A stretch of DNA of 26,338 nucleotides from Flavobacteriales bacterium (GCA_012960835.1 DUAL01000152.1:1-26338); one strand, 5' to 3'. Numbered from the stretch's first letter, positions 15,680-24,170 are shown. A program made the numbers and translations. Notes: generated from the sequence alone by a model not told the origin.

Positions 15680-16134
15680 AATGTAAAAGTAATAATAAAA
15701 AAAGAGTTCCGTAAATATATATCATGATTATCAAGATTAATAGATTGCAAAGAAACAAAAGCCCAAAGATTTACATATCTAAGTAATGTGTTGTTGCTTA
15801 AATCTATTGTGTCTAGCGACATATTTTGTACTCCAATTATTGAATCTAATTTTATATTATTTGATAGGTCAATGGAAGTAATTAAATTTCCACCGAAATT
15901 GAAAGCATCCATATTCATAAAATCCTCAATACCTGTAAAATCACTAATGTTTTGTGCAGAAACATTTAATACTGTAACAGGATAAATATTTGCCGTTAAA
16001 ACAGAATCATCCAACACATTATCATAACCCAAATTAATAAGTGCTTGTTCAAAATTATCATCATTTATAAAGGTCTTTTGTTGCCCAAAACCCAAAAAAG
16101 GTAAGCAAAATAAAATAAAAAGTATTTTTTTCAC
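15676..16134 (-). pseudogene. Truncated leucine-rich-repeat secreted protein
   Basis: The reading frame gives 152 residues. It starts at GTG 16134-16132 with a signal peptide (MKKILFILFCLPFLGFGQQ), then INDDNFEQALINLGYDN, an N-terminal cap seen in T9SS LRR proteins of Bacteroidota. About three or four LRR units follow (ITSIDLSNNIKLDSI, LDTIDLSNNTLLRYV, LQSINLDN). Family members normally run on for many more repeats and end in a sorting domain. Here the frame breaks into non-LRR residues (IYLRNSFFIITFTL) and stops at 15676-15678, overlapping the exonuclease ATG by 3 bases. I read it as a 3'-deleted remnant; a short secreted protein cannot be excluded. Confidence 0.6.
15684..15691 (-). promoter_or_regulatory. 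-7-like element for the exonuclease gene
   Basis: Minus strand reads TACTTTTA (7 of 8 to TAnnTTTG), only 4 nt before the ATG. The surrounding TTACTTTTACAT is repeated exactly before the TonB-domain gene (16164-16175, plus strand). If used, the transcript would be leaderless or nearly so. It lies inside the 3' end of the LRR remnant. Confidence 0.3.
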
Positions 16135-16138
16135 CCTT

Positions 16139-16146
16139 CAAAACTA
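16139..16146 (-). promoter_or_regulatory. -7 promoter element upstream of the LRR remnant
   Basis: Minus strand reads TAGTTTTG, a perfect TAnnTTTG match, but it ends only 4 nt before the GTG start, which would leave no leader. A second, weaker match (TATATTTT, 16149-16156) lies farther upstream. Confidence 0.3.
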
Positions 16147-16164
16147 AAAAAATATATAATTGCT

Positions 16165-16172
16165 TACTTTTA
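16165..16172 (+). promoter_or_regulatory. -7-like element for the TonB-domain gene
   Basis: TACTTTTA (7 of 8 to TAnnTTTG), 8 nt before the ATG at 16181, embedded in TTACTTTTACAT. It implies a very short leader. Confidence 0.3.
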
Positions 16173-16180
16173 CATAAATT

Positions 16181-16537
16181 ATGAAAGACAAAAAGTTTGT
16201 AAAAAAGGCAGAATATCCCGGTGGGAGTGAAGCGCTAAAAAAGTTTGTAAAAGAGAATTTGCGCTACCCACAAGAAGCAGTTTTACATAGAGTAGAGGGT
16301 AAGGTTTTTCTAAAATATGAGGTGAACGATAAAGGAAAAGTACATTCTGTTGTGGTGGTAAATGGTATTGGCTATGGCTGTGATGAGGAAGCAAAACGCA
16401 TTGTGAAACTATTAAAATACCCTGGCCAAATAAATAAAGGAGTCCGTATAAATACCAAGTTCAAGATTGCTATACATTTTAATCTGCCCAAAGCTAAACC
16501 TATCCAAATAAAATATACGTATACAAAAAGCTCTTGA
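16181..16537 (+). CDS. Orphan TonB C-terminal domain protein
   Basis: 118 residues, almost all of it a TonB C-terminal domain (about 11-106): YPGGSEALKKFVKENLRYP, then VEGKVFLKYEVNDKGKVHSV and GIGYGCDEEAKRIVKLLKYP. Classical TonB spans the inner membrane and uses this domain to pull on TonB-dependent outer-membrane receptors. Here there is no membrane anchor, proline-rich linker or signal peptide, so the protein should stay in the cytoplasm unless exported by another route. Similar stand-alone domains with the GYGCDEEA motif occur in Bacteroidota; their role is not known. Divergent from the LRR remnant; the subtilase gene follows 84 nt later. Confidence 0.8.
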   Translation: MKDKKFVKKAEYPGGSEALKKFVKENLRYPQEAVLHRVEGKVFLKYEVNDKGKVHSVVVVNGIGYGCDEEAKRIVKLLKYPGQINKGVRINTKFKIAIHFNLPKAKPIQIKYTYTKSS

Positions 16538-16567
16538 GCAAATAAGATTTTTTTAACTTTAAATGAA

Positions 16568-16603
16568 TTGTTTCTTTAAAAAGGAAAAACGATTGTAAAT
16601 TCG
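16568..16603 (+). promoter_or_regulatory. Possible promoter of the large subtilase gene
   Basis: TTG at 16568-16570 and TAAATTCG at 16596-16603 (7 of 8 to TAnnTTTG), with 25 nt between them, somewhat longer than usual. The -7 element ends 18 nt before the ATG at 16622. Confidence 0.35.
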
Positions 16604-16621
16604 CGAAAACAAATTTTTATA

Positions 16622-19600
16622 ATGAGAGCACTAACTATACTTACAATTTTTATTATTTCCGCTACTTGCTTTGCGCAAGATTCAAATCCTGAAATTTTAC
16701 TAAAATCGGGCACATTTACGCCAAATAATGAAATTATACTTGCTGATTTTAATAAAAACAATCCTGCTGTTTTTAATAACAAATATTATCGTTTTATGCA
16801 GTTTTCTGTTTTGCCAAGTACAAAGCGAAAACAAAAAATGGAAAAACTAGGGGTTCACTTTTTGGAATACATTCCAAACAATACTTTTTTGGTTTCGCTC
16901 TCTAAAAATATTACCAAAAATAAGTTGGAATCTTTTAAGGTAAACGCACTGCTTCCTGTAAAAGCCACTCAAAAAATACATCCAAAACTTCAAAACGGAA
17001 ATTGCCCAGATTGGGCAAAAGATGGCGATAATGCCATGCTGGAAGTTCTAATATATAAAGATGCTGATTTGAGTTTAGCATTTGAACAATTCAAAGTAGG
17101 GGGCTTTAATGTAAAAGAAATTAACACTTATGCGCACGCTTTTATTGTTAGCACCTCTATTTCCAATTTAGAGAAATTAGCAAACAATCCTTTTGTGCAT
17201 TTTATTGCACCAATAGATCCACCATCTTATCCTGAAAACAAAAGCGGGAGAACGCTTCACCGCTCCAATGTTATCAATGCAGAATACACAAGCGGAAGAC
17301 ATTACAATGGAGAAGGTATCAATATCATGATGCAAGATGATGGAGAAATAGGCCCACATATCGATTACCAAGGGAGATTAGACCAAAGTGCTGTGAGTAG
17401 CAGTGGTGGAAGCCATGGCGACCATGTTGCAGGAACTATTATGGGAGCAGGTAATCTGGATCCTTATGGCAGAGGAATGGCAGATGCTGCCTTTTTGTAT
17501 GTGTATTCTTCCTCCAATAACAATTATTATAGTGTTCCTGGAATTTACCAAAATAGTGATGTAATCATAACTTCTAAATCATATTCTAATGGCTGTAATG
17601 CAGGCTATACCACTTTAGCAAGAGATTTAGATGAGCAAATAAGGCAATACCCTTCTTTGATTCATATTTTTTCTGCAGGAAATGATGGCACTAGCGATTG
17701 TGGTTATGGGGCAGGAAGTAATTGGGGAAATGTAACAGGAGGACACAAACAAGCTAAAAATGTGATTGCTACTGCAAACCTCAACTCTTCTAGTGGTTTG
17801 GCAAATTCATCTAGTAGAGGACCTGCTCATGATGGCAGAATAAAACCAGATATTGGAGCAAAAGGAACTTCTGTTTATTCCACTGTTTCCACTAATGATT
17901 ATGATACTTATACTGGAACATCCATGGCTTGCCCTGGAATTGCCGGGGTGATGGGGCAGTTATACCAAGCATACAAAGAACTAAATGCAGGAGTGAATCC
18001 ACCTTCAGGATTAATGAAAGGAATTTTACTAAATTCTGCTGATGATTTGGGTAATTCTGGTCCTGATTTTAAATACGGTTGGGGAGAGGTAAATGCTTTG
18101 CGTGCTGTTCAAATTTTGGAAACTCAAAGTTATAATGAAGATAGTATCTCGCATTTGGGAAATAATACCCATAATATTACTATCCCTACTGGAACTGAGC
18201 AGCTAAAAGTAATGGTTTATTGGCACGATAAAGAAGCAAGTGTTAGTGCAAGTATTGCCCTTATCAATAACTTGGATATCGAATTGACTACTCCAAACGG
18301 AACCAATTATCTACCTTGGGTGTTAGACCATACTGCCAATGCAACCATTTTGAATCAGCCCGCAACAAGAGGGGTAGATGACAGAAACAATATGGAGCAA
18401 GTAACTCTAGATAATCCTGTGGCTGGGAATTATTCTCTTTCGGTTACAGGAACTTCCGTTCCTTATGGTCCGCAAACTTATTATGTAGTTTATGATATTA
18501 TATCAGAGGCAGTAACGCTTACTTACCCCAATGGCGGGGAAGGATTGGTACCAGGAGAAAATGAAATGATTCGTTGGGATGCTTTTGGAAATACTAGTGC
18601 CTTTACTTTGGAATATTCCATCAATAATGGAACTAACTGGACTACTATTTCCTCTAATGTGAATTCTTCTATTCGTTATTATAACTGGACAGTTCCAAAC
18701 AATTTTACTGGATATGCATTAATGCGAGTAAGCAGAGGAGCACAAAGTGATCAATCGGATGCTAATTTTACCATACTTAATATCCCTCAAAACTTTGTGG
18801 TGGATTGGACTTGCCCTGATTCTATTTACTTTTACTGGAGCCCAGTAACAGGAGCAAGTGGGTATGAAATATCCATGCTTGGCCAAAAATATATGGATTC
18901 CATCACTTCTTCTACTGGGATTTCTGCATTTTACCATAATACAACAGTTGGTCTTACTGATAGCTGGTTTAGTATTCGTGCCTATATTAGCCCAACTAAA
19001 AAGGGGAGAAGAGCAGTTGCAATAAATGAGCAACCCACAAATAGTGGATGTGTGGCACCACCTTTTGCAATAATAATGGCAAGTAGCACCAATAGTTGTT
19101 CTGGCATTATTAGTTTTACTGACCTTAGCTTAAATATGCCAAACACTTGGCTTTGGGATTTTGGAGATGGCACAACTTCTACTCAGCAAAATCCAACACA
19201 TACTTATCAAAACCAAGGGGTTTATACGGTAAGTCTAACTGTTTCTAATGCTTTAGGAAGTGATTCTGTTATTCAAAACAATTATATCGCTGTGACTTAT
19301 AATACTGCACCTATTGCTTATAACGACACTATTTGTGCCGATTCAAGTTCTTTCAATTTGATAAGTTTTTCCACAGGACAAATTAATTGGTTTAACGATA
19401 CTACATCTGGAAATTCTATTTTTACTGGAAATGTATTTAACACCCCAATACTGAATACTGCCACTAATTATTATTTAACTGAAAATTCTCCCCCTGTTTT
19501 TGGAGGGCCGCTAGATACCAATATTGGAGGAGGGGCTTTTTATTATGGCTTAAGATATATGATATTTGATTGTTTCTCAGAGTGTAATTTAGTGTCGGCT

Positions 19601-20407
19601 GATGTATATGCTGATATTGCCAATACCATTACCTTTGAGTTGAGAGATAATAATGGAACTGTTTTGGATGATACTACTATTTTAGTAATAGTTGGGAAGC
19701 AAACTTTGAATTTAGATTTTGATATTCCTATTGGAACAGATTTGCAATTGGGCTTAAAGTATTCCAACTCAGGGCTTTTTAGAAATAACAATGGCGCTAC
19801 TTTCCCTCAAAATATAGGAAGCTTATTATCTTTTACAGGAGCGAATATCACAAGCACTCAGGACAACTGGTATTATTATTATAACTTGCAAGTGCAAGAA
19901 AATTGCAAATCAGAATATAAGGAGATTACAGCTGTTTTGAATCCTCCACTTCCTATACCAACAATAGTTCAAAATGGAAATCAGCTTTCTACAACTAACA
20001 ATCCATTATATGTTTATCAGTGGTATTTTGCTGGGGTAGCGATAAATGGTGCAAATTCTTCTAGCATTACCATTTCTCAAACTGGTGTTTATACGGTTGA
20101 GATTCATCATAATGGCTGTGATATTTTGTCTGCTAATTTTACAGCAATATATACAGGGCTAAATGAACAAATACATCAAATTGCAGTGCATCCTAATCCA
20201 CTAAAAGGTATGTGCGAAATAAGTAGCGATATGCCAATGGAATCCATTTCAATTATGGATGTAAGTGGTAAATTATTATTTGAATTTTTGGGTGTAAATG
20301 CTTTCGAATTTTATTTGGACTTAAGCAAACTCAATAATGGCATATATTTTGCAAAAGTAACAACTGCTAATGCTAGCACTGAACACAAACTCATTCTTCA
20401 AAAATAA
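16622..20407 (+). CDS. Large multidomain S8 subtilase, T9SS cargo
   Basis: 1261 residues. Signal peptide at 1-18 (MRALTILTIFIISATCFA), propeptide-like region to about 215, then the S8 domain at about 225-500 with D239 (NIMMQDDGEIG), H265 (GSHGDHVAGT), N354 (FSAGNDGT) and S434 (GTSMACPGIAG). A jelly-roll domain follows at about 505-628 (LKVMVYWHDKEASVSAS, LDIELTTPNGTNYLPWVLD). Next are a YPNGGE-type beta domain (633-720), an FN3-like segment (about 722-800), a PKD domain (about 815-892, WLWDFGDGTTSTQQNPTHTY), Ig-like pieces (about 900-955 and 1112-1170) and a T9SS sorting domain (about 1185-1261, VHPNPLKG, KLNNGIYFAKV). Secreted protease for polymers or surface processing; the substrate is unknown. 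The DUF4294 gene starts 1 nt after its stop. Confidence 0.93.
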   Translation: MRALTILTIFIISATCFAQDSNPEILLKSGTFTPNNEIILADFNKNNPAVFNNKYYRFMQFSVLPSTKRKQKMEKLGVHFLEYIPNNTFLVSLSKNITKNKLESFKVNALLPVKATQKIHPKLQNGNCPDWAKDGDNAMLEVLIYKDADLSLAFEQFKVGGFNVKEINTYAHAFIVSTSISNLEKLANNPFVHFIAPIDPPSYPENKSGRTLHRSNVINAEYTSGRHYNGEGINIMMQDDGEIGPHIDYQGRLDQSAVSSSGGSHGDHVAGTIMGAGNLDPYGRGMADAAFLYVYSSSNNNYYSVPGIYQNSDVIITSKSYSNGCNAGYTTLARDLDEQIRQYPSLIHIFSAGNDGTSDCGYGAGSNWGNVTGGHKQAKNVIATANLNSSSGLANSSSRGPAHDGRIKPDIGAKGTSVYSTVSTNDYDTYTGTSMACPGIAGVMGQLYQAYKELNAGVNPPSGLMKGILLNSADDLGNSGPDFKYGWGEVNALRAVQILETQSYNEDSISHLGNNTHNITIPTGTEQLKVMVYWHDKEASVSASIALINNLDIELTTPNGTNYLPWVLDHTANATILNQPATRGVDDRNNMEQVTLDNPVAGNYSLSVTGTSVPYGPQTYYVVYDIISEAVTLTYPNGGEGLVPGENEMIRWDAFGNTSAFTLEYSINNGTNWTTISSNVNSSIRYYNWTVPNNFTGYALMRVSRGAQSDQSDANFTILNIPQNFVVDWTCPDSIYFYWSPVTGASGYEISMLGQKYMDSITSSTGISAFYHNTTVGLTDSWFSIRAYISPTKKGRRAVAINEQPTNSGCVAPPFAIIMASSTNSCSGIISFTDLSLNMPNTWLWDFGDGTTSTQQNPTHTYQNQGVYTVSLTVSNALGSDSVIQNNYIAVTYNTAPIAYNDTICADSSSFNLISFSTGQINWFNDTTSGNSIFTGNVFNTPILNTATNYYLTENSPPVFGGPLDTNIGGGAFYYGLRYMIFDCFSECNLVSADVYADIANTITFELRDNNGTVLDDTTILVIVGKQTLNLDFDIPIGTDLQLGLKYSNSGLFRNNNGATFPQNIGSLLSFTGANITSTQDNWYYYYNLQVQENCKSEYKEITAVLNPPLPIPTIVQNGNQLSTTNNPLYVYQWYFAGVAINGANSSSITISQTGVYTVEIHHNGCDILSANFTAIYTGLNEQIHQIAVHPNPLKGMCEISSDMPMESISIMDVSGKLLFEFLGVNAFEFYLDLSKLNNGIYFAKVTTANASTEHKLILQK

Positions 20408-20408
20408 G

Positions 20409-20996
20409 ATGCAATTTCAGAAGATACTTTTTCTTCTAGTTTTTTTAGGTTTTGGACTATTTGTAAGGGCGCAAGTAAAACCTACTATTAAAGAATTTAC
20501 AATAGTTGATGAAGATACTATCATTCTTTCCAAAGTGCCAGAAGTAGAGATTTTGGCTTTTAAGGATTATGATGAAAAATTGCGCTATTACATCTTAAAA
20601 AGAAAAGTATTGAAAGTATATCCTTATGCTTTGTCGGCAAAAGTAAAACTAGAAAAAATTCAAATTGGCTTAGATTCTATTCCGAAAAGAAGGCATAAAA
20701 AACGCTACACCAAAGAGGTAGCTAAATGGATAAAAGAAGAATATACCGAGCAACTAAAAAACCTAACCATGAGTGAGGGACGGATATTGGTAAAGCTGAT
20801 TTTTCGGGAAACCAAAATCACCTCTTATGAGCTAGTAAAATCATACAGAGGAAGATTCAATGCTTTTTTTTGGCAAACTTTAGCCAAGTTTTACGATAAC
20901 AATTTGAAAGCTAAATACGACCCAGTAAATGATAGAGAAGACATGCTAATTGAACATATTATTCTACAAGCAAAATTGGAAGGAAGGTTGAATTAG
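20409..20996 (+). CDS. DUF4294 family exported protein
   Basis: 195 residues from ATG 20409, one base after the subtilase stop. A signal peptide (MQFQKILFLLVFLGFGLFVRAQ) is followed by a basic, mostly helical domain of the DUF4294 family: TIILSKVPEVEILAFKDYD, RKVLKVYPYALSAKVKLEKI and MSEGRILVKLIFRETKITSY are its typical segments. The family is found in Bacteroidota and has no known function; it is predicted periplasmic. An upstream in-frame start at 20370, inside the subtilase gene, would place 13 residues before the signal peptide and is not favoured. Its TAG stop shares three bases with the TAA of the convergent dehydrogenase gene. Confidence 0.82.
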   Translation: MQFQKILFLLVFLGFGLFVRAQVKPTIKEFTIVDEDTIILSKVPEVEILAFKDYDEKLRYYILKRKVLKVYPYALSAKVKLEKIQIGLDSIPKRRHKKRYTKEVAKWIKEEYTEQLKNLTMSEGRILVKLIFRETKITSYELVKSYRGRFNAFFWQTLAKFYDNNLKAKYDPVNDREDMLIEHIILQAKLEGRLN

Positions 20997-21886
20997 TTTT
21001 TACTGAATTGTGCAGCAACTTTTTTATTTCTGGATCCATCAGAGTAATTATAAAAACCTTCACCTGATTTAATGCCTAATTTACCAGCAGCTACCATTTC
21101 TATTAAAAGAGGACAGGGGCTGTATTTTTTACCACCAAATCCCTCATGCATCACTTCCAAAATCGAAAGGCAGATATCTAGACCAATAAAATCAGCTAAG
21201 TGCAAGGGTCCCATAGGATGCGACATGCCTAACATCATTACCGTGTCAATTCCTTCAACAGAAGATATATTCTCATGCAAAGTATAAATGGCTTCATTAA
21301 TCATTGGCATGAGTATTCTATTAGCCACAAACCCTGGAGCATCATTCACTTCAACAGGAATTTTGCCTAGAGTTTTACTCATCTCCATTATTGTAGAAGT
21401 AACCTGATCTGAAGTTGCTTTACCTCTTATTACTTCTACCAGTTTCATAATAGGAACAGGATTCATAAAGTGCATTCCAATCACTTTTTCTGCCCTATTG
21501 GTTACTGTAGCAATTTCAGTTATTGAGATGGATGAGGTATTTGAGGCTAAAATAGTATGCTCATCACACACATTATCCAATTGCCCAAAAATCTTCAGTT
21601 TCAACTCTTTATTTTCAGTAGCTGCTTCCACTACTAAATCCACTCCTTTAACCCCTTCCGATATATCAGTATAAGTTGTAATATTAGATAGCGTGCTAAT
21701 CTTTTCTTTCTCTGTAATCTTCTCTTTTTTTACCATTCTATCCAGATTTTTACCGATAGTGGAAATTGCTTTTTCCAATGCATTTGCCGATATATCAACC
21801 AAGTTTACATTAAAATCTCTTTGGGCAAAAGTATGGGCTATTCCATTGCCCATGGTACCAGCTCCAATTACGGTTATGTTTTTCAT
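20993..21886 (-). CDS. 3-hydroxybutyryl-CoA (3-hydroxyacyl-CoA) dehydrogenase
   Basis: 297 residues, the usual length of a stand-alone enzyme of the Hbd/PaaH type. It interconverts 3-hydroxyacyl-CoA and 3-oxoacyl-CoA with NAD(P) in the cytoplasm. The Rossmann motif G8-A-G-T-M-G13 sits at the N-terminus, S118 in SNTSS contacts substrate, and the catalytic dyad H139 (GMHFMNPVP) and E151 (LVEVIRG) is intact. The C-terminal dimerisation domain starts at NDAPGFVANRIL and includes GMSHPMGPLHLADFIGLD. Last gene of a four-gene minus-strand run, 39 nt after the glycosylphosphotransferase gene. No metabolic tie to that gene is evident. Confidence 0.94.
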   Translation of the reverse strand: MKNITVIGAGTMGNGIAHTFAQRDFNVNLVDISANALEKAISTIGKNLDRMVKKEKITEKEKISTLSNITTYTDISEGVKGVDLVVEAATENKELKLKIFGQLDNVCDEHTILASNTSSISITEIATVTNRAEKVIGMHFMNPVPIMKLVEVIRGKATSDQVTSTIMEMSKTLGKIPVEVNDAPGFVANRILMPMINEAIYTLHENISSVEGIDTVMMLGMSHPMGPLHLADFIGLDICLSILEVMHEGFGGKKYSPCPLLIEMVAAGKLGIKSGEGFYNYSDGSRNKKVAAQFSKN

Positions 21887-21925
21887 TTATTAGTTGTTTG
21901 TTTTTTGTCTAATTTCTTTTCCTAT

Positions 21926-23353
21926 CTATTTTCCTCTGCCTTGCAATACAATTAGCACTGTGTATATTAAAATTTTTAAATCTAAAGCAAAGGATATATT
22001 CTCTATATACAAAATGTCATATTTCATTCTTTCAATCATTTGTTCAATATTTTCAGCATAGCCAAATTTTACCATCCCCCAGGATGTAATTCCTGGTTTT
22101 ACTTTATGTAAATGATGATAATGAGGGGCTTTTTCAGCTATCAAATTTATATAGTATTGTCTTTCAGGTCTTGGCCCTACAATTGACATTTCACCAATTA
22201 ATACATTATAAAATTGTGGCAATTCATCCAGTCTTATTTTGCGCATAATTTTTCCCCAAGGTGTAATTCGCTTATCCTCATCTGAGGACAGTTGTGGCCC
22301 ATTACTTTCTGCATTTTCATACATAGAACGAAACTTAATAATATTGAAACCTCTACCATGTAAACCAATTCTTTCTTGTTTGAATAGAACTTTTCCAGAT
22401 GAAGAAAACTTAACCAAAAGCGCAGAAATTAAAAATAAAGGAGAAAGGATAATAATTACAAATAAAGAAACGCTTACATCAAATACTCTTTTCAAGAACC
22501 AATGCCAAGTAGGCATCAAATCGTGCTCAATTTCGATAAGGGCAGTTCCGAAAATAGTGCTCATTTTTACCTTTCCAGAAATAATATCATACATATCCGG
22601 TAGCATTTTAATATAGATATCGGTACCTTCCAATAGGTCAATAATCTCTTCAATTTTATGGTGTTCAGCACTCTCCACTGCAATAATTACATCCTCAATA
22701 TTATACTCATTTATTACTTCAATAATAGCTTCTAAACTTCCTAGTTTAGGAATAAATTCACTCAGCAGATATTGCGATTTTTCTTCTACATTTACAAATC
22801 CAACAAAATTGTATCCACACGATAATTTTTGACCTTCTAATTCCTTGTACATTTCCATTGCTTTTACATTACTTCCAATTATAAGGGTATTAAAACTTAT
22901 CTTTTTCTGATGGACTTTTTTTGCAGTAATAGTGGTGAGTAAAAACCTAAAAAGGGAAGTGAAAAATAAATGCGCACAAAAAAGAACAACAAAGAGACTG
23001 TAATAAGTTCGATAGTTGTCGATATAATCGTCAAGTAGAGCAACAAAAAAGATAATGACTGTGCCAACAAGCACTATGTAAAATGTTTCCGATAACTCTT
23101 TCAGTCTCGATTTTCTAAAAATGTTTTTGTAAGTACCCGTTACGCCATATAATATTATCCAAAAAATAGGGATGAGAACAATGCCAAGATAAAACTTATT
23201 GGTAAAATCAATTGCTAACTCTTCTATAAAAACCTTACGATAGCTGAAAAATAAAGTCCACGATATTACTGCCGATAAGAAATCAAAAAATAGATATTTT
23301 ATGAGTTGTGTTGTTTTATTCAATTTAATATATAATTTTGAAATTATCAACAT
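21926..23353 (-). CDS. Polyprenyl glycosylphosphotransferase (WbaP/WcaJ-like)
   Basis: 475 residues. Four N-terminal membrane helices (about 22-38, 54-72, 92-108, 118-140), a Rossmann-like middle domain (about 155-280, NTLIIGSNVKAMEMYKEL), a fifth hydrophobic segment (about 293-316) and a bacterial sugar transferase domain to the end. Catalytic landmarks are intact: KFRSMYENAE (340-349), R374-L-D-E-L-P-Q-F-Y-N and G393-P-R-P-E397. The family loads the first sugar-1-phosphate onto undecaprenyl phosphate, initiating exopolysaccharide or O-antigen repeats. The ATG at 23353 overlaps the upstream lipoprotein gene by 29 nt. A TTG at 23323, one base after that gene's stop, would give a protein 10 residues shorter and is a real alternative. 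Confidence 0.93.
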   Translation of the reverse strand: MLIISKLYIKLNKTTQLIKYLFFDFLSAVISWTLFFSYRKVFIEELAIDFTNKFYLGIVLIPIFWIILYGVTGTYKNIFRKSRLKELSETFYIVLVGTVIIFFVALLDDYIDNYRTYYSLFVVLFCAHLFFTSLFRFLLTTITAKKVHQKKISFNTLIIGSNVKAMEMYKELEGQKLSCGYNFVGFVNVEEKSQYLLSEFIPKLGSLEAIIEVINEYNIEDVIIAVESAEHHKIEEIIDLLEGTDIYIKMLPDMYDIISGKVKMSTIFGTALIEIEHDLMPTWHWFLKRVFDVSVSLFVIIILSPLFLISALLVKFSSSGKVLFKQERIGLHGRGFNIIKFRSMYENAESNGPQLSSDEDKRITPWGKIMRKIRLDELPQFYNVLIGEMSIVGPRPERQYYINLIAEKAPHYHHLHKVKPGITSWGMVKFGYAENIEQMIERMKYDILYIENISFALDLKILIYTVLIVLQGRGK

Positions 23354-24170
23354 ATAACTCGGCTATTTCATTACTATTAATATCTCTCCTCATAGAGATA
23401 AAAACTTTATGACTGTCTGCATTTTGAGTGTTAATTATAGCAGAGGTCAAATCAATATAAATTTTATTCCACTCTAGTTTAGGATTTATTGTAAGAATAG
23501 ACTGTATAATAACAGGTGCTTGATCATAATTTGCAAAAACACCGACTTGGAAAGCTGTATTACATTTGTAATTTAATTCTACATACACAGGGGTTCCCAC
23601 TTTTGGAAGCTGAATTTTTTCAGTAGCAATTTCAAAAGTTGAATGAGGAGAAGCTAAATGCACACCTCCAAAATTTCCTTCAAATAGAGTATCGTTAGCA
23701 ATAAAAAAAGTAGTGTCACTATTGAGAGTAGTATCCAAAATTAGGGAAGTAGATTCAAAATCTTCAAATATAATTGAGTCAGCATTAGCATAAAAAACTT
23801 CAGGGTTTAAAACTGTTATACTGTCTTTTGTAAGTGTTATTTCTGATTTGTAATAATCATAAAAAGGATATTTTGCTCTGGTGGCTGCAATACCATTGTT
23901 TTTTATTCCTGCTTTTATACTTATATTTTGTTTACCACTGAGTAGCACAGGAAATGTGGTAGGTAAGGGATAACATCCTTGCAAATTATTGTTAAAATAA
24001 ACCCAGGCATCCGTTATCTTATGCGAATTACTTCCTACACCACTTTGGATAGAGTCTACCTTAATTGAAGGGATGCTTATATAAGAAGGAACCCCATCAT
24101 TGATATCTGCTTTTTTACAGCTTTGAAAAAGAAAAATACCAAAAAGAAAGAGAAAGATAATATGCTTCAT
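23325..24170 (-). CDS. Uncharacterised lipoprotein, two beta domains
   Basis: 281 residues from ATG 24170. A signal peptide with C18 followed by KK (LFLFGIFLFQSCKK) marks a lipoprotein. Residues about 25-115 look PEGA-like: SHKITDAWVYFNNNLQGCYP, then TTFPVLLSGKQNISIKAGIK and RAKYPFYDYYKSEITL. The rest (about 125-281) resembles a carbohydrate-binding-type jelly roll (IIFEDFES, VYVELNYKC, LEWNKIYIDLTS, AELYVDNFKIIY). I recognise the pattern from Bacteroidota hypothetical proteins but know no assigned function. A TTG at 24191 would add 7 residues and is not needed. It lies between a Gfo/Idh oxidoreductase and a glycosylphosphotransferase and overlaps the latter. Confidence 0.75.
   Translation of the reverse strand: MKHIIFLFLFGIFLFQSCKKADINDGVPSYISIPSIKVDSIQSGVGSNSHKITDAWVYFNNNLQGCYPLPTTFPVLLSGKQNISIKAGIKNNGIAATRAKYPFYDYYKSEITLTKDSITVLNPEVFYANADSIIFEDFESTSLILDTTLNSDTTFFIANDTLFEGNFGGVHLASPHSTFEIATEKIQLPKVGTPVYVELNYKCNTAFQVGVFANYDQAPVIIQSILTINPKLEWNKIYIDLTSAIINTQNADSHKVFISMRRDINSNEIAELYVDNFKIIY

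Noticed and set aside
16530..16553. GCTC-TT-GAGC palindrome followed by a T-run as terminator of the TonB-domain gene
   Set aside because: The stem is only 4 bp with a 2-base loop and overlaps the stop codon, and 7 bases separate it from the T-run. Too weak to call.
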